DNA from: Xanthobacteraceae bacterium
GTDB lineage: Bacteria; Pseudomonadota; Alphaproteobacteria; Rhizobiales; Xanthobacteraceae
DNA length: 7,161 bases
NCBI GenBank assembly: GCA_030043175.1
Contig: JASHYD010001032.1
Span: forward strand, 1-7,161
Direction: 5' to 3'
The stretch's first letter is position 1; each line of letters starts with the position of its first letter. The notes under the pieces are model-generated. The model searched no databases. It worked only from the letters and a program-made list of their open reading frames with translations, and was not told the origin of the DNA. Positions 5,540 through 7,161 of the stretch are shown here, one piece after another. Made by a program: the position numbers and the translations under genes.

Positions 5540-7072
5540 ATGCGGCAAACTCTGACCCGGGAGGTTTGCGGCGGAATCCGCACTGACCCAACGATTCCCT
5601 GGATTGGTGCGATCGGGCTCGCCATTGCGGTCGGCGTCGCCCATTTCCTGGCCGCGCAGCTGAGCTTTGCGCTTACCGCGCGATCTGATGGCCTTGCCAT
5701 GTTCTGGCTTGCCGGGGGAGTGTCGTCCGGCGTCGTGATTGTGCTCGGCCGCAGTGCGCGATTGCCAGTCGCCAGCGCCATAGTGGCTTCGATGATCGTT
5801 GCCACTCTGATGGGCCATCGGAATATCTGGATTTCGACTGCTTTCGCAATATGCAATGTGGGGGATACCATATTGGCCGCATGGCTGATTGAGCGCTATT
5901 TCGGCTCTCCTTTCAGTCTCGGCAGTCTACGCAACGTGCTGGGTCTGCTGGCGGCCGCAGTCGTAGCAAATGCCGCCTCAGCGGTTGGCGCGGCGGTGGC
6001 TTCCGGGTGGCTCCTCGGCCCCGCACCGCCGATTTGGGCCACTTGGCATCATTGGTTCATATCCGGCGTCGTGGGAAACATCACTGCTGCGCCGCTGGTA
6101 ATCGGCCTGGGCGCCGCGCTGCACGCACCACCGCCGCGCCACGAGATCATTGAAGGCGTCGTTTGGCTTGTGGCGTTGGCGGCCCTGATGGTTGTCATTA
6201 TCGTTTTGGTGCCAGAAAAGCCTTGGGAGTTGGTAGCCCCTGTGGCCCTGCTGTTTCCGATCCTTTTGCTTGCGGCCCGTTGCCAGCCGGTGTTTGCCGC
6301 CGCGGCCGCATTCATTGTTTCCCTTACGATTGTTTGGACGACAACCTTCGGCATTGTGCATTTCGGAGATCCCGCCCTTCCGATCGGCGACCGCATCGTG
6401 GGCGTCCAGGCCGCCATCCTGGGCGTCGCCCTGTGTGCATATGTTCTTGCAGCGCTGTTCGCGGAGCGGCGGCAGGCCGCAGCGCACCAGCGGCTACTAA
6501 TCGCCGAACTCGACCACCGCGTCAAAAATCTGCTCGCGCGCGTGGCGGCTCTGGTCATGCACACGCGCGGACGCTGCGGGACTATGGACGAGTTCGTCAA
6601 AGCGCTTGAAGGCCGCATTCAGTCGATGGCGAGCGCGCACGCGCTCCTGAGCCAAAGCCGCTGGTCCGCCGTGAGCCTTACCAGCCTGATCCGTCATCAG
6701 CTCGCGCCCTATACGACCGACGCAAACGCTACGATTAGCGGGCCCGACGTCATGGTCACCTCTGCGCAGACCCAAGCGGTCTCCTTGGTCTTTCACGAGC
6801 TGGTCACGAATGCTGCCAAGCACGGTGCCCTGTCGGGGCCGAGCGGCAGAGTATCCGTGAGTTGGGAGCGTACCGGCGCCGTTGCGGCGGCAATCCTGAC
6901 GATCACGTGGCAGGAGCTTGGCGGCCCGCCGATCGCGGCTCCAGTCCCATCCGGCTATGGCTTAAGCCTTATCCGCGATCTCCTTCGTCATGAGCTTGGC
7001 GGTACCCTCGAACTGACATTCCCTTCCGATGGCGAACGCTGCAAAATTGACATTCCCGTCGGGCGAAGGTGA
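5540..7072 (+). CDS. MASE1-domain HWE-family sensor histidine kinase
   Basis: A 510-residue integral-membrane sensor kinase. Residues about 20-306 form a MASE1-type membrane sensor of eight to ten hydrophobic spans. It has the family's FWLAGGVSSG stretch at 55-64 and the WHHWFISGVVGN...APL segment at 169-186. After a short linker the HWE catalytic core begins directly with no PAS domain: H-box ELDHRVKN with His326; N-box FHELVTNAAKHGALS with His419 and Asn424; WQE at 457-459 followed by GGPP; and glycine box GYGLS at 472-476. It should autophosphorylate on His326, but the partner regulator is not in the window. It is divergent from the larger kinase and preceded by a promoter candidate and palindromes. 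The start at ATG 5540 is forced by an upstream in-frame stop. MASE1 ligands are not generally known, so the signal is not assigned. Confidence 0.95.
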   Translation: MRQTLTREVCGGIRTDPTIPWIGAIGLAIAVGVAHFLAAQLSFALTARSDGLAMFWLAGGVSSGVVIVLGRSARLPVASAIVASMIVATLMGHRNIWISTAFAICNVGDTILAAWLIERYFGSPFSLGSLRNVLGLLAAAVVANAASAVGAAVASGWLLGPAPPIWATWHHWFISGVVGNITAAPLVIGLGAALHAPPPRHEIIEGVVWLVALAALMVVIIVLVPEKPWELVAPVALLFPILLLAARCQPVFAAAAAFIVSLTIVWTTTFGIVHFGDPALPIGDRIVGVQAAILGVALCAYVLAALFAERRQAAAHQRLLIAELDHRVKNLLARVAALVMHTRGRCGTMDEFVKALEGRIQSMASAHALLSQSRWSAVSLTSLIRHQLAPYTTDANATISGPDVMVTSAQTQAVSLVFHELVTNAAKHGALSGPSGRVSVSWERTGAVAAAILTITWQELGGPPIAAPVPSGYGLSLIRDLLRHELGGTLELTFPSDGERCKIDIPVGRR

Positions 7073-7091
7073 GGCTCGGAACGGCGAGTTT

Positions 7092-7120
7092 CTGAGGGGC
7101 CTCGGGTCTCGGCTGCTCAG
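7092..7120 (+). terminator. Weak stem-loop after the MASE1 kinase gene
   Basis: CTGAG (7092-7096) pairs with CTCAG (7116-7120), and inside it GCC pairs with GGC around a 9-base loop. It begins about 20 bases after the kinase stop. There is no T tract, so it is at best a poor intrinsic terminator. The remaining bases to 7161 hold no gene I can support. Confidence 0.2.
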
Positions 7121-7161
7121 TGGTCGCCGCCCTGGCCAACTTGTCCCGCCCAACGCTCTGC

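Noticed and set aside
5978..6618. Minus-strand open frames opposite the MASE1 kinase
   Set aside because: They are antisense to a gene with intact domain motifs and have low-complexity composition.

Overview
The window looks like chromosomal DNA from an alphaproteobacterium, most likely a Hyphomicrobiales (Rhizobiales) member such as a Bradyrhizobium relative. The reasons are the moderately high GC content, the GC-rich third codon positions, and two complete histidine kinases of the HWE family, which is concentrated in this group. The genus is an inference from protein style only.

Layout, left to right. (1) Positions 1-988, minus strand: the first 329 codons of a Na+/phosphate cotransporter-family membrane protein, cut by the left edge. 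(2) Positions 989-1400: a 412-bp gap with one clean inverted repeat and a weak promoter candidate for the cotransporter. (3) Positions 1401-4031, minus strand: an 876-residue hybrid-sensor HWE histidine kinase (multi-TM module, Cache-like periplasmic domain, HAMP-like linker, PAS, kinase) that starts at GTG. (4) Positions 4032-5539: about 1.5 kb between two divergent kinases, with no gene I can recognise. It does hold several ordered sites: a GTTC-N7-GTTC motif of the alphaproteobacterial LexA type just before a 22-residue hydrophobic ORF, a 14-bp perfect palindrome, a 7-bp-stem hairpin, and a palindrome containing a good -10 hexamer. (5) Positions 5540-7072, plus strand: a 510-residue MASE1-HWE histidine kinase. 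(6) Positions 7073-7161: the 3' flank with one weak stem-loop.

The two kinases share the HWE catalytic core but have unrelated sensor halves, and no response regulator, receiver domain or sigma/anti-sigma partner is visible. Both are therefore orphan in this view. They presumably sense different membrane or periplasmic cues and pass phosphate to regulators encoded elsewhere. The cotransporter lies downstream of and co-directional with the larger kinase, but the 412-bp gap argues against simple co-transcription. The most interesting part is the control region left of the second kinase, including two start sites that share a run of seven G four bases before ATGCG.
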